DNA from: Cladopsammia gracilis
Lineage: Eukaryota > Cnidaria > Anthozoa > Scleractinia > Dendrophylliidae
DNA length: 64,000 bases
Assembly (NCBI GenBank): GCA_022457155.1
Contig: JAJGOT010000221.1
Span: 1 to 64,000 of the forward strand
Reading direction: 5' to 3'
Shown: positions 60,215 to 64,000 of the stretch, piece by piece
How the letters are laid out: every line of letters begins with the position of its first letter
How positions within the stretch are numbered: the stretch's first letter is position 1
Notes under the pieces: generated by a model
What the model saw: only the letters and a program-made list of their open reading frames with translations
Told to the model about the DNA's origin: nothing
Database searches by the model: none
Program-made: the position numbers and the translations under genes

Positions 60215-61650
60215 GTATCATTACTACTGAACCTACCTGCCATGATCTATCAAGAAACGAAACATAATTATTATCAATTCGCTGTTCTGACTCAAATGAG
60301 TTCAAATTTTATATTCAAGTTCCGATGAATTTCATTGCATTCTCAAATGCTTGTTCATTTGGCTCGGATGGCTTTATGCCGGTGGATTTTCAAGATCAGT
60401 TGCTTATACGCGCCACACTGTGAAAGAAATTTCCGGGAAAGTTTAAAATTTTACAAGATTTTGGTCTATTCTCTTGCCAAATAATGCCATTTCAATGTAA
60501 TCGATTTTTGTAACAGTTAGCGTAAACTTCGAGTTCTACGAAGGGTTCGAGTTTAATCAATTTTTGCATAACCGGAATTCAATTGGATAAAAATGTACGA
60601 CGATGAGTCGTGCACTTGTAATAAGCTGAGCGTGCAAGGCCTAGCCGTGTGGTTTTAACGCAATGAGAAGTTCGTAGACAATATAATAATTAAGGCCTTT
60701 AAAAATCAGTTGAAATCATTAATTCAAATGGATGGACTCAATACCTATTTAGTTTACTCTTAATTCAAAAGATAAATAGTATTGAAATATTTATGAAGAG
60801 GAATTTAACCGTTGCAACCCCTTAAAACTGTACTTATCTATATCCTTGGTGCACTGTATTAAATTTTTCTTAATAGGTTTTTAGAAGACTTACCTTCTAC
60901 ATGCAGCTGAAAAAGCTAGGCTTAAACGTAACAGTCGCTAGACTGTCAAAAATGCCAACGGAGGTTTTAGCGAGCTCCACGCAGCTATAAAGCGTAGCGA
61001 ATACAAGCTAAAATTACAGCCTTTACTGAGACACTTACGATACGACCAAAAACAGATCGCTGCATTCACCCCTCTCATAAAATAGAAGTCTGTATACAGG
61101 TGAACATTTCAAGTTCGTTTACCAACAGGTTGCAACTGAACTGACTGAAAATTCTAAAAACTGACAGGAATCTTCTGCGACACCACCTTTCAACAACCTT
61201 GACGGGCTTTTTTAATTTCGTTCCTATTACAAATTAAGTTATCGTCTCTTTCGTAGAAAAATACGTAAGCATTGGGAACATCAAACTTTAAGAGGGTATA
61301 AAGGAAAAGTAACACACATCTGAACAGCGCCACCATTTTGGACGGCAATCTATCCGTTCCGATGTTAATCGCGTAACTCTTTCCTCCTTTCCGGTTCTAG
61401 ATTTTTCTGTTCGTGAAATGACCAGATTTTTTCCGGATATATAATTGATACTATCCATTAGATTATTACAATGGAACTCAATTCATTCTATAGGTGTCAG
61501 AACATTCACTGAAGCGTGATGCTTGAAGTTGTTTCTCGCGGAGAATTTGCCTGTAAAGAGCTGTAAACCCGGCGCAGCTTTTTCTCGACAGCTACAGTGA
61601 GCTTACTTTACCATTTTGTAAACAAGGCCAAACACACGACAAATTAATCT
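60215..61650. other. Non-coding, no gene recognised
   Basis: No supportable feature; AT-rich with only short frames. Confidence 0.5.
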
Positions 61651-63152
61651 AGCACTGCTAAATGAGGGTGCTAATGGGGGTACCCAATTGTCAGTTAACT
61701 ACTATTTTTTCGGCCAATTGTCAGTTAACAAGAGGCTACACTGGTAGCCTATACTCATGCGCTTGTATAAGAAAGTTTTTTTTTTCTTTTTTAACTGGGT
61801 CACGCTGTCGGAAATCGGTTCATTTCAATATTTTCATTCATTGATCTTATCAAGTGATTTAGCTTGACAAGTAGGAAATTACGTATATCAGTAAGGCTTT
61901 TAAATTTGCAAAGTTAAGATAAGGTTACTTTAAAGGCCATGAGAATGACCAGAGTGAATGCGTTTTCGGGATTGGACTTAGAACAGCCGCTTTACGAAAA
62001 TTATTCGACATTAGATTCTCATACAAAAACCATAATTTCTCACCTGTCAAGATAGCTTCCAAAACCGTAATAAGGATCGTCAGTATTAAAGATGTCTGTT
62101 TGATACAGGATCGTACACAGAGAGTATGGGAAGGAAAAAAATTCGAAACTCACTGATGCTTGTGTCCAATAAAATACGGTGTGTCCGCTTACTTTGGAGT
62201 CTGCTTAATACAGGTTTTAGTGTAATCAGAAATCTTACTCATTTAATCTAACACTGAAAAGGGCTCGTGTGGTCAACCCCTGGGTCAACCCGCGTTCGCG
62301 TGCTAGGACAAAATGACGAAACAAAATACACACCATACTACCATCACTTGTCGCACTTCCCATTAGAAAAGGTAGCTCCATTTCCAACTGAGCCTTTGTA
62401 ACAGCTTTCCCGTCGATCTTCTCTAATCGGAACAACTTTAAATCAAACTCACCGAGTCCAAACTTTCCGCTTATTGTTTGATTATATGTCCATTGAATTG
62501 TGCTTTGTCATGTCAAACGGTATGCGACTTATGTGTCATTCGAATGCCGATCCTTTGTCATCATCTCGATAAAAACTCAGAATAACTTTGACCACGCCAC
62601 TCGACGCCATCACGGAGATCAAGGTCAACGCTCTACGACCCTGGTACCTTTCGCATATAATATCGGTTAATATGTCACCTGGTCACGCAGCGAGGCAGGT
62701 AAAAGTCACAAAATAGCTTTGCTGTTAGGAAAAAACTATGTTGCTTTTATTAACAACAACAATCGTTAATTTAGTATAATTAATAGAATGTCACTTCACT
62801 GTTACCGTATTTTCTCGATTAAACGCCGGGCCCCGAATAAACGCCGGGTATAATTAAGGAAGTTGTAAGTAAGCTCCTCAAACGTTTGTTTGTGGTATAA
62901 TAAACTTAAGATTTAAGGGCAAGGTACAAGGCTGCCAAGAAAAACGAATAATAACCCTTTCTTAAAAAATGGCGGGCGAGAAAAAACTGCTGATACAAAG
63001 AAACGCCGGGTCCACAAGGCCAAGTTTGAAATAAACGCCGGGGGCATTTAATAGAGAAAATACGGTAACTTTTCATTTATCAGTAAACTACTATATTTTT
63101 GGGCAATTGTCAGTTAACTGTTAACCCCATCAGCACCCTCTTAAATGCACTG
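61651..63152. mobile_element. About 1.5-kb inverted-repeat element, non-autonomous
   Basis: The left end has AGGGTGCTAATGGGG followed by CAATTGTCAGTTAACTACTA. The right end has the complements, TAGTTTACTGAT-like and CAATTGTCAGTTAACTG, then CCCCATCAGCACCCT. The interior lacks a transposase and contains a nested MITE (62805-63065). The class is unknown and the edges are approximate. Confidence 0.55.
62805..63065. mobile_element. 261-bp MITE with TA duplication
   Basis: The ends CCGTATTTTCTCGATTAAAC and the near-complement (ATTTAATAGAGAAAATACGG) are flanked by TA. AAACGCCGGG occurs four times near the ends. The TA target suggests Tc1/mariner or pogo mobilisation. Confidence 0.8.
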
Positions 63153-64000
63153 GTATTCTGAATTTCACTTTTGCCGGAACGCAATTGGCATGAAAACAAA
63201 ACGAAAAAACTCGCGAGATAATAACGCCTTTTGTCACAACATTTCACCCACGACTGAAAAACCTTAAACAAATACTGATGAAAAATGGAGTTTCGTTTAA
63301 AACCAACCATGCACCAGACTTGATACTTTAGCTAACTACAAAACTTTCCGTTTCATTATGCAAGAGTAGGAACAGCAAAATACCATAAATTTTGACTTTC
63401 GTTCTATTTTCGAATACTGCTGGAGAGTTGAAAAAGAAATGGCTGATGGCGCGATGTCTGCTAAACATAGCTCAAATTGTCCTGGCATGGGGAAAGGCAG
63501 CTCTAGAGAAATGACATGTTGTTACGGCCTCCTTCCATTAGATTCGGCAAATGTGAAGTTCAATGTTTGAATCGGGCCTTACTTTAAAGAATATTAAATA
63601 TTCAGTCACCATTTGTTGTGTCAATTGATATTTTGATAATTAATATTAATGTCTCATCTGATCAGATATAAAGTCATTGCACGTGACGTATTATCGATGT
63701 GGGCTTTTAATTGTTTTAAAATTGCGGCAATCTATTGTATTTGATTTAGAAAGTCTTTTCCATTGTCAAATATCCCAACAGAAAATAGACAATGAATAAC
63801 TGAAAATGCACTGTGTAAATTGAACCAACAAAACATTTTCATCGTCAATTAGCTAGCAAGGCGGGAAAAGTCTTTCACTTTCACTTCACTAACATCAAAA
63901 TTATTTACATTCACACTCGTGATTCTTTGTTACTCATAACTTTTTTTGACTTGCACCAACACGAATTTTCAAACCAAGTTCTCTCAATCTTCTCTATCCT
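63153..64000. other. Non-coding, no gene recognised
   Basis: No open frame or RNA feature can be supported up to the window end. Confidence 0.5.

Noticed and set aside
60001..60267. Frame with repeated TRSP units at the minisatellite as an RS-type protein
   Set aside because: The repeats come from the minisatellite itself; no start context or splice support, and the inverse array gives a similar artefact.

Overview
The window is eukaryotic nuclear DNA, AT-rich, with spliced genes (GT-AG introns), class A receptor relics, a Penelope-type retroelement and many MITEs. The repertoire suits an invertebrate animal, most plausibly an anthozoan cnidarian such as a coral; no single marker proves this.

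Layout. A segmental duplication dominates. Copy A covers 1-about 15870 and copy B about 25275-57475. Each copy carries the same four-exon gene for a small secreted eight-cysteine protein (A 5303-7905, B 31078-33660, both intact), the same LINE tail fragment, and a decayed rhodopsin-like receptor (A 10821-15767, B 56105-57127). The copies differ by clean insertions, each with the other copy as its empty site: a MITE and a 3.6-kb Penelope-like element in A; a 17.8-kb Polinton, a 1.1-kb repeat, a TTAA-flanked piggyBac-type MITE and two insertions near 27 kb in B. The 15.9-25.3 kb spacer and the 57.5-64 kb end hold repeats but no gene I can support.

The centre of interest is an apparently intact Polinton/Maverick (adintovirus-like element) at 34474-52239. 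It has 341-bp nearly identical terminal inverted repeats starting AG, a perfect 6-bp target duplication (CCTGCC), and a matching empty site in copy A. The left arm (minus strand) carries two paralogous early-type proteins, SAP and zinc-repeat proteins, a membrane protein, a fibre-like protein and the packaging ATPase. The right arm (plus strand) carries a coiled-coil protein, penton, a small basic protein, the double-jelly-roll capsid protein, a pVI/pX-like virion protein, an adenain-type protease, a DUF5679-like protein, a PLA2-like protein, a chromodomain integrase, and a 1374-residue OTU plus protein-primed DNA polymerase.

The most striking observation is that the protease and integrase have no usable start codon, and each lies in the -1 frame of the virion-protein gene before it. 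The junctions carry A_AAA_AAC (45423-45429) and G_GGA_AAC (46715-46721), both correctly phased. The second is followed 7 nt later by a perfect 13-bp stem. A third junction (DUF5679-like to PLA2-like) has G_GAA_AAC, a 7-nt spacer and an 8-bp all but pure GC hairpin. This suggests a retrovirus-like scheme in which protease and integrase are made as frameshift extensions of virion proteins and carried in the particle. The element also shows perfect inverted repeats at many gene ends, reminiscent of the mimivirus hairpin polyadenylation rule, and a recurring TGGTATTAAA motif upstream of non-structural genes. All of this is from reading the sequence; no database search was run.
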